The notes: generated by a model from the sequence alone, not told the origin. Counted from the first letter of the stretch, positions 1 through 13,004 are shown. The stretch is DNA of 64,000 bases from Ceratotherium simum simum (GCF_000283155.1 NW_004454289.1:1031818-1095817), one strand, 5' to 3'. A program made the numbers and translations.

Positions 1-283
1 GGACCCGGCGCCCGTGCCCGACGGCGGCGCCCGGGACGAAGAGGCCGCGGCCGCGAGAAAGGAGGACGCGGGGGCGCCGGAGGCGAGGCCGGAGCCCGGG
101 CGCTCACGCCGGGACGAGCCCGAGGAGGAGAAGGACGACGAGGACGACCTCAAGGCCGTGGCCACCTCTCTGGATGGTCGCTTCCTCAAGTTCGACATCG
201 AGCTGGGCCGCGGCTCCTTCAAGACGGTCTACAAGGGGCTGGACACCGAGACCTGGGTGGAGGTGGCGTGGTGCGAGCTCCAG
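1..283 (+). CDS. WNK2: WNK2 exon 1 (3' part): N-terminal acidic linker and start of kinase domain
   Basis: The reading frame starts at base 2 (base 1 is the third base of a codon) and runs 94 codons to CAG at 281-283, followed by the donor gtgagg. The first part is low complexity and charged, with an acidic run EEEKDDEDD just before the kinase. The kinase N-lobe begins near LKFDIELG. The glycine-rich loop reads [11 protein letters not shown]; its lysine (221-223) is the relocated ATP-binding lysine that defines WNK kinases. Subdomain II carries cysteine (272-274, in AWCELQ) where other kinases have lysine. There is no in-window ATG start: the exon is cut by the left edge, so the initiator must be upstream. 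Confidence 0.96.
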
Positions 284-520
284 GTGAGGGCGCGCTGGCA
301 GCGGGTGGGCGGGGGCCGTGGGCGGCCTGCGCGCGGCCTTGTTCCTGCGCGGGCCCTACCTGGCCTTAGGCAGCCCTGGGGGCGGCGTGTCACCCTCGGT
401 GCCGGTGGCTGGCTGTGCGTGCGGCCTGCGTGGCGCAGGTCGGGTGACGGAGGTCGGACCTCCCGGTGCGGCTCTAAGCGTGGCCCGGTGTGGAGAGCGC
501 GCGCTTGGCGCCGCGTCTGT
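1..520. promoter_or_regulatory. CpG-island sequence over exon 1 (right part)
   Basis: The first ~500 bases are very GC-rich with frequent CG dinucleotides, unlike most of the intron that follows. This fits the 3' side of a promoter-associated CpG island covering WNK2 exon 1. The promoter and transcription start would lie left of the window. CpG density was judged by eye, not computed, so the right border is approximate. Confidence 0.6.
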
Positions 521-2689
521 CAGCCCCGCTCCTTCTTGACTCCTGGTCCGGGCTGTCTAGATCCCCGTGTCTTTGCAGAAGCAGCGTGGGGGCAACAGGG
601 CCCTGTGTCCAGCTGGTGACAGGGCGGCTTGGGGACTCTGGGCTGCTCCTAAAGGAGCACATTCCCTGTCTTTAAAGGTGTGGGTGCCCCAGCCGGGGAT
701 GCCTGCGGGGCTGGCTCTGACACGGTCTGTCCAGGTGGGGCCTGCCTGGCAGTGCTGTCAGCGAGCGATGTCTGGGCGTCCGGGTGCTCCCGAGCCTACG
801 GTCACAGGGTGGATGTGTGAGAAGGCTTAAGACCAAATCGTGTGAAATGTGGGGTTTTTGGATGCAAAGGCTGTGGGCATGCATTTTTCATAGCCTTGCC
901 CTCACGTTGGCTGTGTCAGCCCTAACCCTGGAGGATTATATAAACAGTAACCCGAGCTGCCCTGGGCCAGCTGTGGAAGCCAGGGTAGCGCCTGTCACAG
1001 CGGGTGTTTACAAGCCTCCCTCGCTTGCGGGGGCAGCTCTTGGGCACAGGGTTGGCCTGGTGAGAGCCGGCCGAGCTGGCCTCTCGGGTTTAAGCTTGCC
1101 CCAGCACCCTGTAAAGGAGCCGGCCTTCTAGGCCTGACTTCCAGGCCACACTGCAGGCGCCTGCCTTTTTGGCTCACAAACCCGGTTTGGTTGCTCTGTC
1201 CTCCGGGCCCCTGCAGGGTGGCCTGCGTGCGTGTGAGTGTGTGAGCACGTAAGCTGGGCTAACTTGGGGCGTCGACCTGACCTCAGCCTTTCTCCTGAGA
1301 CAAAGAGCTCCAGAGGCCCCCCTCCCCACAGCCCCACCTGGCTCTGCCGTGGAAATGTGGGCTTTCTGTGGCGGGGCCAGTGGGTCCTGTGTAGTCCCTC
1401 AGGAGGAACCGAGAGCACCCCCCATGGCTGCAGGTCCTGGGCCCTGCTGAGGATGGCCCTGGCGGCCTGTGGTCTGGGGGCCCTGGAGTGAGCTGGGCCT
1501 CACTGCTGTGTGAGACAGCAGAGAGGAGAGAGGATCCGGAAGGGAAGACTGGAGAGGAGAGGAGGACTCCTGATTGTAGAGTGTGGCTGTGCACCTTCCC
1601 TCCCCACCTTCTCGCTCTTGCCAAGTGGCCCAGCGTGGCGCTCCGAGCACAGAGTGGAATGCCTCTGCAGTGTGGAGGATGGGAGCCGGGGAGCTGCAGC
1701 AGGCCGGCTCTGAGTTAGACCTCAGCAGCGGAGCCCTGCTGATCCGGTTGAAGCATTGCAGGCGCACGTGACCCTTGGAGGAGGTCGTTCGTTCCCATTC
1801 CCTTTAAGGAGAGGCGAGTGGGCCTGCTTCTGGTCCCCGTGCAGAGCAGCACAGAGGTGGAGCCTGGCTGCTGTCCAGGGGTCTTTTACTCCTGGACTCT
1901 GGGTGGGAGAGGGAAGGCCAGAGATGGCTTCCCGTCTGTCATGATCTTCCTTGAACAAGGGTTACTGGGGGCCCCAAGCCAGTGGGGAAACTGTCCCTGC
2001 GCCTCCCCTAACAAGAGGGCCCTGTTAACATTTGCCCCAGGTTGATGTGCAGAATTTGGGGTCAGCTGCTTTCTGCTGGGTGGGTCTGAGACCAGCTTAG
2101 AAGAGGGGCCTGGACCAACTTAGGACAGCAGCCAAGAACCTGCTGTGTGTCCTGCCGCCTACTCACCGACCAGGAGGCTGTGGTTTTTCTGGTTTTGTTG
2201 TGGAAGACCCCCAAGGTCACTGGAGAGGACAGAGATGGTGGAGGGGAGATTGCAGCATCATGGGTGGAGGCCGCTGGCTTGGCGTGGCTGTCCACTAAGA
2301 AGAGGAGATGGGCATGAAGGGCAGGGTGCTGGGTTAGGGCTCTCGGACCACAGTGCATGGGAGGGCGGCAGGTGCATGCTGCTTTGTGCCTGGGGAGGGG
2401 CTCATCCTCCTGACCCCCAGGATTCCAGGTGTCGGGGCTCCTCGGGGAGGTTGGGTCTCCAGGAGTGTTGCCTTCAGCACGGGGAGATTTTCAGGCTTCC
2501 TCCCGCCCCCTGCCCCCCTTCCCCAGCCCCCAGAAGTGCCTCAGCCACAGCTTTGGAGGGCCCTGGAAACCCACCCTCTGAAGGCTGCTTCCTGCTCCCA
2601 CCCTTGGGACACTGGAGGGCGTGGGCACCCACCGACCTCCCCGAGAACTGAGACGGCATCGCCCACTCGCTTTTTCCAGGGTTCCCTGC

Positions 2690-2960
2690 CAAGGGGAGGA
2701 AAGGCCGAATTTCTGGACGTAATAAATCTGGCTTGGAGGATGTAAGGTCCTGTGACGTCTAATTTCCTCCCATAATTTAGTGTTGAGAGGGCTTTGCAGA
2801 GAGAGCCGTGTGCATTCATGTCACAGTGAAGGGCAGCAAGACGTGTCACCCCCTGAATTGTCCAAATGTCCAAGCCGACACTGACTTTTGGGGAGAAGCC
2901 ATTTTAAAGTGTTATCTCTCTGTCCTTTTTCTTTTGAATGAATATTTATTCCTGGCACCA
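2690..2960. promoter_or_regulatory. AT-richer unique block, candidate conserved non-coding element
   Basis: A ~270-base island of balanced base composition sits in GC-rich intron 1. It contains TGACGTC (CRE/AP-1-like, near 2753), CCATAATTTAG and CATTTTAAAG. It resembles no repeat I recognise and has no open frame of note. Function is inferred only from composition. Confidence 0.25.
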
Positions 2961-5900
2961 GAACACGTTATACTAGCAATGGAGGAAGCACAAACACTCG
3001 GGCTGCTGCCCTCTCCCGGCTCATGATCCCATGGCCTGGAGGCCGTTGTTGGCCAGCTCTGGTTCTGCACAGACCCGTCCCGCAGACAGCGCTGGGGTAG
3101 TGGGGTCTCCTTGTGGCTCTGGGCTGCGCTAGGGGGCAGGTCTGGACCACTGACGCTGTCCAGGGCGGCTCAGGACACCCTCTCTCACCTGTTGCCACCT
3201 CTGAGTCGGTGTGGATCCCCTGTAGAGAAAACGCAGCTGACCCAGACCCGGCCAGCGTCCGAAGCCTCGCTGGAGGCGGCATGTTGGCCTTTCCTAGGGG
3301 GAGCTTGGAGAGAGCCTTGGGTCAGCTCCTCCCCATCAGCAGCCCCCTGCCTTCAGGGGAGATGGGGTCTCAGGTTCTCTGTGCTGCCCCCTCCCCACAG
3401 AAGGCTGCTGGGAGCTGCTGTTGGGGAGCTGGGGGCTGCCTCCTGGGCGATCCCACCAGGAACCCGTGTTTCCTGTGCTGGTGTCCGGGCCCACGCCCTG
3501 CGCCCGGTGTGGGGGTCATTTTGCTTCACAGAAGTGTCAGTCCTTGATCCTCCACCCGGAGCGCTTGCAGGGCTGTGAGGGTCCTACTGAGGTACCGTGA
3601 GGGCTGAGCCCCACCAGCCGGGGACAGGTGCCGCTGTGGAGCCGTCCTGCTGCTGCTCTGCACTGCTTGGAGCGGGCTGGGCTCCGCTAGGGTGGTGATG
3701 GCCTGGCCTTGAGGCCGGGAAGGGGCTTGTGATGGTTGTGTGACCTGCCAGTGTCCCCTTCGTGCAGCCACGTCGGCGCCGTGTGTTCCCAACTTGCCTG
3801 CCCCAGCCAGACATCTGGTCATCTGCCTGTGCCCTGGGAGGCGATGATGCCCGGGGAGGCGATGACGCCCCTGGGGGCTCTCTGTGTGCTGTTGTGCCGA
3901 CTGTGCTGGTCCCCTCGCTGTCCTCAGAGGATGGCCGGTCCTGCCTGCCGTCAGTGTGGCTGGGAGCCTCTCCCACAGCCTTGGATGCTCCACCTGTGCC
4001 GAGCACTGAGCTCGCACACCTAAGCCTGCAGGTGTGCCATCATCTTTCACGGACAGGCCAGGCGCACACCCTTTGGTGATGGGCAGCCTCGCGCCAGGGT
4101 TGAGAGATCCCGCTGATGGCCTCTTGCAGAAGGCTCGGCTGCCGGCCTCGTCTGCTTTCAGAGGAGCCCCCAGCAGCCCTGCCGACGTAGGGAGAGGAGC
4201 AGCCTTGCAGAAGGATGGTGCTTGTGCTGCCGCAGGACTCGGGGGAGGGCACACTCAGCTTGCCTGGTGGTCAGTCTCCTCTCTTATTTTTATTGTTTTA
4301 ATTTCCTAAGAGTTTATTTTGTTGGGAGAGCTGTAATTTGAAATCAGCTGGGTGCTGACTCTGTGCTTGCTTTACCCAGTGAGATGTTTCACGGGCCATG
4401 CCGACCATGGTTCTGGTTTGGTTGGTGAGAAAGGTTGGTGCCAACTGCCCGAGAGGCCTGTGAAATGGGCTCCCCCCCACCAGTGCAGCAGTGGGGGTGC
4501 CCAACCCCCAGAGGGCCCGCCCCGCCCCAGTGGTGTCAGCTGGGAGAGTGCAGTCAGTGATGGTGGACGAGCAGCCCGAGCTGTGGGTCACTGTTGTGGG
4601 CACATTGGGCATCGCGGCTGGGTCCCTGTTGGAAGCAGGCGCTCCCACGGCCAAGCATGTGCCTCTCGGGGTGTCCTCGGAAGCCCTGGCATGTGGGGTG
4701 CCAGGCTGAGCCTGATTCAGCCCTGAATTGCCCAGGCACCTGGGCCCCAGAGCCAGGACCCCCGGACCGGCTAACTCTTGGGAGGGCTAGTGGGCATCTC
4801 CTTACCCCCGTGCCATTTCCAGGTGGGGCTGGGGGCTTCCTCTGTGGTGGGTGAGCTTTGCTGGCAGGCTGTTAGCTCTAACCTGATGGTGGTGAGAAAA
4901 AGAATTGCTAAGAGGAGAGGGAGCGATGTTCCAGGAGACCCTGGACTCGGCAGTGCAGGCTGGTGTGGTTCATTGGCTCAGCTGGCGTCTGTTGAGCCCT
5001 GGTCCCAGCCCGGTGGTACCACGGTGAGTCGGACTGGCCACGTCATGGCGGGAGAGCCAGGTCCTCGTGCAGGAGCCTGCAGGAGGCGAGTGTGGAGAGA
5101 GGCTGTCCTGCAGTTCTGGGCTGGCTGGGCTGGCTGTGTGCCTGAGATCACCTTGTAGATCGTTAGGACTTGCGGCCTTCCGCGTGGTTGTAGGTGTGTC
5201 TTGGGTACTGTGGTTTGGGCTGGCTTCAGGCCGGAGCTGGACGGCGCCGAGGGGGCCAACACGGAGCTCCAGGTCACAGTTTGGTGGAGGAGAACTTGAC
5301 CCGGTCCTGCCAAGGTTTGGGCCGTGCGCCTGGGTCTCCTTTGTGGTCTGCTGGCTGAGCGGCGAGGCGGGGGCCAGCCTCTGCCTGCGGTGGTGGAAGG
5401 GGGCGCTTGCCCTGTGCGTGCAAAGGCCCCAGAGCACTCGGGCCCCAGCCCCGCACCTTCCCATGGGGAGGGCACCTGGCTTCGTGAGCCTCGGTTTACT
5501 CATTTGAGCAGTGGGGATGGTGTGAGCCAGCTCTTGTGGGGCCTGGGGGACTGTTGAGAAGTGTGTTCACCCTGAGCCGGAGCAGGCAGTTGGGGTGAAG
5601 CCTCTTCTCACCCATGCTCACTCCCCTCAGGTAAACGTTTTTAAGAAGCAGAGATTGGCACAGAGAGCAAGCTGAACCCAGAGGGGCAGGGGGGCCAGCC
5701 TGCAGGCAGGAGTCGGGTCCTGGGGTGGACCAGGGCCCCTGGGCGTGTGGGCTGAGGGCCTGTGCTCGTGGGCTCCCAGAGCACCTGGCGGCTGCTGCCT
5801 TCTCTCCGCACTGCGGGATAAGGAAAGGGTGTGAAGGCGGCAGCTGGAATCGCTAGGGAGCGGGCTAGGATCTGCTCTGGCCACAGAACCTCCAGGGCTG

Positions 5901-6130
5901 TGTTTCGGGTGGAGAGGCCCCTGGGTGGGAGGGGCAGAGCCCGTCTGAGGTTGGCAACCTGAGGGTGCGCTGCAGGTTTTCTCGTCTCAAATAGTTTTCA
6001 AATCCAGTTCTGTTCCCTGGAGGAGTTGAATTCCAAGAATTTTCCAGAGTATTTGATTACTACCTCTAATTTATGTCAGCTTTCTATAAATAGATATTAA
6101 GTTTTTTGGAAAAGAATAAAAGAAAGGAGA

Positions 6131-7350
6131 TCAAGACGGTGTGAAATTGGTGAAAGAATAGACAAATAGATCTACAGACCAGGTTAGAGAGCCCAGAAAT
6201 AGACCCCCATAAATACGGTCAGCCAACCTTTGACACAGGAGCAAAGGTGACAGACACAGTGGAGCAAGACGGTCATTTCAATGAATGGTGCTGGAACAAG
6301 TGGACGTTCACATGCAAAAGAATTAATCTGGACGCAGACCTACACCCTTCACAGAAATTAACTCAAAATGGATCACAGACCTAAATGTAAAATCAAAACT
6401 ATAAATTCCTGCAAGACAACACAGGAGAAAACCTAGATGACCTTGGGTTTGGGGATAATTTTTTATATTCAACACCAAAGGCCTGATTTGTGAAGAAAAA
6501 CTTTAGAAATCGAACTTCCTTAAAATGAAAAAAACCTGCTCTGCAAAAGACACTGTAAAAGAATGAAAAAACAAGAATGCAAAACAGTGCAGCCACTTTG
6601 GAAGACAGTTTGGCAGCTTCTTACAAAATTAAACATACTCTTACCCTATGATCCAGCAATCACACTCCTTGATATTTACTCAAAGGAGGTGAAAACTTAT
6701 GTCCACAGAAGAACCTGCACACGGATGTTTACAGCAGCATATTCATAATTGCTGAAACTTGGAAGCAAACAAGACGTCCTTCAGTAGGTGAGTGGATAAA
6801 TAAACTGTGGTCCATCCTGCAATAGACTATTATTCAGCACTAAAAAGATACAAGCGATCAAGCTATGAAAAGACATGGAGGAACCTTAAATGCATATCAC
6901 TAAGTGAAAGAAGCCAATCTGAAAAGGCTACATACTGCGTGATTCCAACTCGGTGACATTCTGGGAAAAGCAAAACTATGGGAACAGTACAAAGATCAGT
7001 GTTCCCAGGGTTGGGGGGAGGATGACTAGGTGGAGCACAGAGGATTTATAGGGCAGTGAAAATGCTCGTATGATACTATAATGATGGATACATGTCGTTA
7101 TACATTTGTCCAAACCCATAGAACATAGCACAGTAAGATTGAACCCTGATGTAAACTACGGATTTTAGTTAATAACAGTGTATCAATATTAGCTCATCAG
7201 TTGTAACAAATGTACCACATTGATGCAAGATGTTAATAATAGGGGAGGCTGTGTGTGGGGGTGAGGGGGTACATGGGAACTCTGCACTTTCTGCTCAATC
7301 TTTCTGAAAACCTAGAACTTCTCAAAAGATAGTCTATTAATTAAAAAAAA
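6131..7350 (+). mobile_element. LINE-1 3' fragment, sense (ORF2 C-terminus plus 3' UTR)
   Basis: The left end begins inside ORF2 with the L1 phrases for 'AATAGACAAATAGATC' and 'GAGAGCCCAGAAATAGACCC'. A short open piece at 6563-6748 reads like the ORF2 C-terminal region (PLWKTVWQLLTKLNILLPYD, then TCTRMF). The 3' end has AGTCTATTAATTAAAAAAAA, typical of L1MA/L1MB 3' ends. It is 5'-truncated and interrupted by stops and frameshifts, so it is a dead copy. The subfamily is not certain. Confidence 0.85.
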
Positions 7351-7690
7351 CCCAGTGTAATAGCTACATTAAAGAAGTTTGCAGAATTGAGAAGCAAATC
7401 CAAGTGAATGCAACTGAAAAGTAATCCAAGTGAATGCAACTACTTATTATTTTTGCATATTACCTTCAAGTTCTTGTTCACACACATGTATCTCTTTTAT
7501 AAATAGAACTGCAATCACAGTGTTACAGCTTTTACATTATATCTTTTAACACTGTTTCTTTCTTTTTTTAATCAGGCTTACTACTTTAATAAAAAACAGA
7601 TTTCTTTCCCTCCCTTTTCTTAGAACGTTCAATTTAGCAATCTTTTTTTCTTTCTCTTTATTTTCTACTTGAAATATATGTAAATTCTTT
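7351..7690. other. AT-rich spacer with a short direct repeat
   Basis: The 340 bases between two L1 pieces hold a 19-base direct repeat, AATCCAAGTGAATGCAACT, at 7397-7415 and 7423-7441 (period 26). T-rich runs follow, with GTTCACACACATGTATCTC and a TTTCTTTT tract. It is probably LINE-derived or filler. No gene is seen. Confidence 0.5.
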
Positions 7691-8125
7691 TATTTTATTT
7701 TTAAAAATTATTTTATTGAGGTCACATTGGTTTATAACATTGTGTAAATTTCAGGTGTACATCATTATATTTTGACTTCTGTATAGACTGCATCGTGTTC
7801 ACCACCAAAAGTCTAGTTGCCATCCGTCCCTGTACACATGTGCCCCTTTACCCTTTTGGCCCTCTCCCTGCCCCATCCCCCTCTGGTCACCACCAGTCTG
7901 TTCTCCACATTTATGTGTTTGTTTGTTTATCTCGCACATATGAGTGCAGTCATACAGTAATTGTCTTTCTCTGTCTGACTTATTTCTCTTAGCATAATAC
8001 CCTCAAGGTCCATCCATGTTGTCGCAAATGGCATGATTTTGTCTTTTTCTTATGGCTGAGTAGTATTCCATTGAATCCATACATCACATCTCCTTTATCC
8101 ATTCATCCATGATGGGCAATGCTGT
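7691..8125 (-). mobile_element. LINE-1 3' fragment, antisense
   Basis: Read on the + strand it shows the reverse of L1 3' sequence: TATTTTATTGAGGTCACATTGG, 'TCAGGTGTACATCATTATATT', then 'CTTAGCATAATACCCTCAAGG' and 'GGCTGAGTAGTATTCCATTG', ending with 'TTTATCCATTCATCCATGATG'. The T-rich left end marks the original poly(A) tail. It faces the sense L1 at 6131-7350 tail to tail. Non-coding relic. Confidence 0.8.
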
Positions 8126-8689
8126 TGGTTTTTGAGGAGAGGCTGTGGTTTGGGGTTCATTCTTGCTTTGTGCTTGCTGTTCTGGTCCTCACAGAGGGCT
8201 TTTCCAGAAAGTTTTGCTCATCCATGCTCTGGGGTCGGGTGGAGGGAGGCTGGGGGCTGGACAGAGCCTCCTGGGCCACACAGAGGTGACCCTGAGTTGT
8301 GGGCTCCCTGAGCATCTGCTCCCAGGGGCCTCGGTGCCGAGTGGTCTCACGCATGTGCCAGGAGGGCCTGAGCAGGCAGTCCCCCCACGTCCCCCTCCCC
8401 TCGAGCTGGCTGTATTTCCCAAAGCATTCAGGAGTGAGGTCTCTCCACAGTGGCTCTAAAATTAAAGTGTCATGACATGAGCCCTGCCCAGACACACGGA
8501 CAGAGGAGCCAGCGGGGTAGAGGGGGTGCTGGGCTCGGGGCTCACTGCCCCCAAGTCCTGGTGGTCCTGGCTGGGTTTCGGGGGGGAGCCTCCTTAGGAG
8601 GGAGGCCCAGGCTGGGCTGTCCGCTGGCCATGGGCAGGGCATGGACGGGGAGGGCAGGGAGGAAGCTCTGGCGTGGTGAGGACTTTCTC

Positions 8690-8870
8690 GGACCCCTGGA
8701 CCACGCATGACCTCATCGGGTCCTCGGAACCACCTCCAGAGGTCTTGGGATCTGTTTTCACAGATGAGAGTGAGGCTCAGGGGAGGTGGCTCACATCGGG
8801 GCTCACACAGCGGGACAGCGGCTGCTGGCATGACCCATCCTCTGCCCTGGATCGTCTTCTCCCACCTGTG
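8690..8870 (-). repeat. MIR SINE relic
   Basis: The core phrase 'TTTTCACAGATGAGAGTGAGG' followed by 'CTCAGGGGAGG' and 'GGGGCTCACACAGCGGGACAG' matches the antisense MIR core (cancer-gene-like 'CAGATGAGGAAACTGAGGCTC' pattern). Old and diverged, with approximate ends. Confidence 0.65.
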
Positions 8871-10044
8871 CTTCAGAGAGTTGTTGCGGAAAGGGGGGTG
8901 TCACTGAATAGGCCTGGAGAGTGCTGGGTCAGGCAGGCATTAATGTTGCGGGACTTCTCAGAGCCTTTAAAGTGCTGTGAAGCTCTCCAGGGGGTGTGGA
9001 GGCCCTGCACCTCCTCCACCTCTTCTTTCGTTTTCCCAGTGTCACTTGGGACTAGGACAGGCTTTGGGGAGTGGCCTGTTGGCTGGCTGTTGGTAGAGGT
9101 GCAGATGTTCCCACAGTGGCTCCGTCGCAGACACCGTGGAGCTCCCATCTCGTTCATCGGTGGTGTTGTTGGCAGAGGTTGGAGCTAGAGATGGAAAGTG
9201 GGCCCCGCCCTTGAGACTGCCCGCCTGTCTCAGGCCAGAAGCTGCCCTGGAAGGACCCATCCTCCTTCTGATGTCCACTCTTCCCTCCAGCCCCCTGCTT
9301 TTCAGGCTCTGTGTGTGCTTGCTCAGGAGCAGATAAGCTGGGAAAATTCTTAGCTGCAAGCTGAGTGTGGCTAAGCATGCAGACCTTTGATCATTCCCAG
9401 AATCTGAAACCTGGAGATGGCCAGTCGAGGGTGTGAGTGGCTTGGTAGTGTGGGCAGGGACAAAATCGCTTTGCCTCTTTCTCTTCTACTCTCCTCAGCC
9501 GTGTTGGATTTGTCCCCAGTTTCATTGCCTTATGGCTGCAGAAAGTATTCCACAGCTCCAGGCATCACAACCACATTTGAAGGCAGGAAGCAAGTGGGTG
9601 GTTGGGGGGGTTGGCTAGGGGTCCATGTTTTAATCTATAAAGTGGGTGTTACCAGTAAGCCTCTGGTCTCTGGTTAGCATGGGCCTGTGTGGTCCCCCCT
9701 GGATGGAAGGGCGTCCGCAGAAGGCTCGGTGGCACAGGCGGGTATGACCTGCTCCCTGGGGCTGGGCGCGGTGAGTGTGGTTAGTAGGGAGGGTGGCAGG
9801 CTGTGGGTGGGGGCGCCTGCCCGGGTCTGTCTGGGCCGCCTCATCTCTCCAAGGTCTGGGCGGTGCCCTCTGTGACGTGGCCTCCGCCTGGACCTGTCCC
9901 CTGACGGGAACGAGCCACACGCCTGGCTGCTCTGAATGCCTGCTGGGGTTGTTGCTCCTCCCTGCCCCGCCCCCCCCCAGGGCCTCCCACCCTCCTCTCT
10001 TCCTCGTGGGGTCTCTCTCTGCCAGCAGCCCAGTTTTATCCCCC

Positions 10045-10440
10045 CTGAACTTTTTATTTTGAAAACTTAGGAAAGCTGGCATTACTGGTTGTTAACCTTT
10101 GTCACATTTGCTTTCTCTCTGTCCCTTTGCGTACGATTGTTCTGGCGCATTTGCATCTCGGCCTGGATTCTTCAGCACATGCCTCCAGTAGGAGCGAGGA
10201 CCTTTCCCCACAAAACCACAGCCCCGTGTCGCACTCAAGTCTGACGTGGACGCCAGCAGCCATGCGTTTCACGTGGACTTTGCCTCCCAGTTCTGCTCTG
10301 TTTGGATCCTGGATCCAGTCAAGGGTCGTGTGTTGCATCTGGTTGTCATGTCGGTTTTAACCCAGAACAGTCCCTCCACCTTTTTAATGATTATTTTTGA
10401 ATCTTTTGCCGCGTTGTCTTCTTCTCCCGCATGACCACCC
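10045..10440. repeat. Old LINE-type relic (L1 3' UTR-like)
   Basis: Phrases such as 'TTTTTATTTTGAAAACTTAGG', 'TTTGTCACATTTGCTTTCTC' and 'TTGCATCTGGTTGTCATGTC' match a mammalian LINE 3' region that I recall from L1M elements. Another part of the same kind of sequence appears at 40290-40800 in intron 6. Family and orientation are from memory and not certain. Confidence 0.5.
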
Positions 10441-10442
10441 TC

Positions 10443-10510
10443 AGGCTGCGTTTCTGGCGCGGGTGTCCCGTGGGTGGCACTGGTGTCCCATGGGTGGCGC
10501 TGGTGCAGAT
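10443..10510. repeat. Short tandem duplication, ~23-bp unit
   Basis: Two imperfect copies of a unit reading approximately GGTGTCCCRTGGGTGGCRCT lie side by side. A small local duplication with no sign of function. Confidence 0.5.
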
Positions 10511-11094
10511 CACAGACATGGGTCAGCCTGTCCCCATGTGGACGGGAGTCTCTTGGCTGAGGCGAGTCCACTCGCAAGTGATGAAGAAGGGACTCTGCAA
10601 GGGGTCACTCTGCTGTCCCCCTGACGTCTGATCACTGGCCTCAGCGTCCAGGGATGATCCTTCGGGAATCGTCCAGGCTTTTTGGAAAGACAAATCTGAT
10701 CATCTTGGTCCCCCTCCTGGTGGGCAGTCAGTGGCAGAGCTGGGACCTGAACTGGGCCGCTGGGGGGCGCTGCCAGGAGGCTGGACTGCAGGCTTGGGTC
10801 GTTCCAGGGCTCAGGGGCACTGGCCTCCTGCCTTCCTTCTGGCACCTGAGTACCTGAGCCCCTGAGCGGACAGCCGCCTGTTTTAAGTCAAGTCTCTCAG
10901 GCTGTGCTCCTGAGCCCCCCGGGATTTCTCCTGCAGGAGAGGGGCCTGCAGCAGGGTTGCTGTCAGGAGGACCCTGACCTCCAGGAGGCCGCTGCCTGTC
11001 CATCCACTCTGGAGTGCAATGGGGTCCCCGGGCATCCTCAGGCCTTGACACGCGTCTGGGCCTCGTGTCCACCTGGCGCCCCATTTCACCCTTG

Positions 11095-11150
11095 GGCGGG
11101 GACGCCGGGGGAGGGGACACTGGGGGAGGGGAGGGCCAAGTCCCACGTTC
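11095..11150 (+). other. G-quadruplex-like G-run cluster
   Basis: Runs GGGCGGGG, GGGGGAGGGG and GGGGGAGGGGAGGG occur within about 50 bases on the + (transcribed RNA-sense) strand. This pattern can fold as a G-quadruplex in DNA or nascent RNA. It lies deep in intron 1, far from any exon. Confidence 0.4.
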
Positions 11151-13004
11151 CAGCGTTGGACCCCTCCAGTGAGTGGGGGACGGCGGGGGTGGTGGCGATG
11201 GATGGGAGGCCATTACAGGGGGGATACTTCCAGATGCAGGTGACGGACATGACAGACCCTGAAACCTGAGAAAGAAAACTGCCCCAAATTTCCTTCCTCT
11301 GACATAGCAGTTCTCACTTTGGTACATGTCCTGGTCTCTTTTTTATGTTCTCGGGTGTTTTTGCAAAGTCGTAATTGTGGAGTCTGTGCTTATGTGTATG
11401 GTGATGAGGAATCGCCCTGCGGCCTGCGGCTGCCACCTGCCCCAGCTCTGGCGCGAGCTGACCTCAGGGTGAGGGGCCCACTGGTCTCCCTTGTCCTCCG
11501 GGGGTGAGTTCAGGGTGGGCTCAGCCCCAGCCCTGCCCGCAGCTGGGCGCAGGCTCCCACATGTCTGTCTGGCGTCCAGGCGGGGCCTGGCGCATCGGGT
11601 TGCCTCTTCCCGCGCCCGTGGGGTGTAGCTTCCTAGCCCAGCTGCTGTTGGGGACCCCGGGGCCTCCAGAAGGAAGGTGGCCGCCATGCTGGGTCTTCAC
11701 ACTGGGAAGTCGCCCTGCCGAGTCGGCCGACAGCAGTCCACTGACACCTGCCCGGACAGGTTCTGATGACTTTCTTCTCTTTAACTAAGAGGTTAGAGCA
11801 GGACAGGGAGTTTGGCTCTTTTGGAAGAAGCATTGCAAACTCAGAGGGCAGAGGAGGGCGAGGACAGGGAGCAGGGCAGGGGGCGGCACTGGGGCCCCGC
11901 GTGTGCTCGGGTTTTGGGAACACTGTCATCCTGAAGCCTTTTTACACAGACTAGTGACCCGCCCATGTGACTGCAGGCTTGTCAGTTGTCAGCAGTGTGA
12001 GGTTGCCCTGTGCTGTTGAAGGACCCTCGGAGGAGGACCCTTGCCCCCCTCCTCCCCAGGGCATCAGGGGCCGTCCTGTGCTCCCACTGGGAGTGGGTTC
12101 CGGGGGTCTGGGTCTGCATGGCCACAGCCACACGGGCAGAGAGGGCCAGTTCTGGAGGACCCGAGGGAACAGTCCAGGTCTCTGCACGTTCTCGGGCCCT
12201 GGGGACACAGGCAGCACCCACCTCGCCCTGGCTGCCCGCCAGACCCCAGATGCGTGTGAGCCACACTAGCGTTTGCTTTGTGACAGTTGGCCCCCTGACA
12301 TGACGTGGGGGTTGGCTTGGTCACCTGCACTGCTGGGCTCCTGGGGGGACAAAAGCTGCCTCGGTGGTGGCTGTCTGTCCTTTAGCAGGCTTCCGGACAT
12401 TTTCTTAGGGGCCTCTGCGCTCAGTGATTCTTCCCCGTCTCGGCCGCCCCTGAGTTGGCGTCTGAGTGTGCACGAGGACGCGGGGTGAGGACATGGCGGC
12501 CCGACCGTGGGCCTCGTGCGGGCGCTGTGTGGGGAGGGGCCGCCGCCTGGGGAGGGTCACGGGCCGTGGCGTGCGGGGAGGGTGGCGGGCTCCTGTGTCT
12601 CTGGTGGGCTGGGTCAGGCGGTGGGGGCTCTGGTTTTCTGCGGGGTGCTGGAGGACACCGCGGCTTCTCTGTGGTGCAGGCGGCAGCTGTGAGTGATTTG
12701 GAGTCACGTGGAGCTGGCTCAGGGGTGGCAGAGGGTGAGGTGGGCGTCCTGGGCCCTGCTCCTTGTCTCCCGCTGTGGCGCCCCGATGACTGTGCTGGGA
12801 TCCTGGCCCCCAGATGCTGGTGGGCCCTCCTACGCCGTCTGCTGGGTCTGGGCCTCCTGTTGCTCAGTTGCCTTCGCAGGTTCGAGGGCCACGTCTGCTG
12901 GGCGGCGTCCCGGGTCCCCGCAGGGCCAGTGGGCGTTTCAGGGCCCACGGGTGGTCTCGCGGGCTGGGGTCAGGATGCCACGGCCGCAGACCTGCCCTGC
13001 ATAG

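Noticed and set aside
4034..4309. Small frames with hydrophobic ends in intron 1
   Set aside because: They end in AT-rich intron sequence that mimics a membrane segment; no start context or homology.
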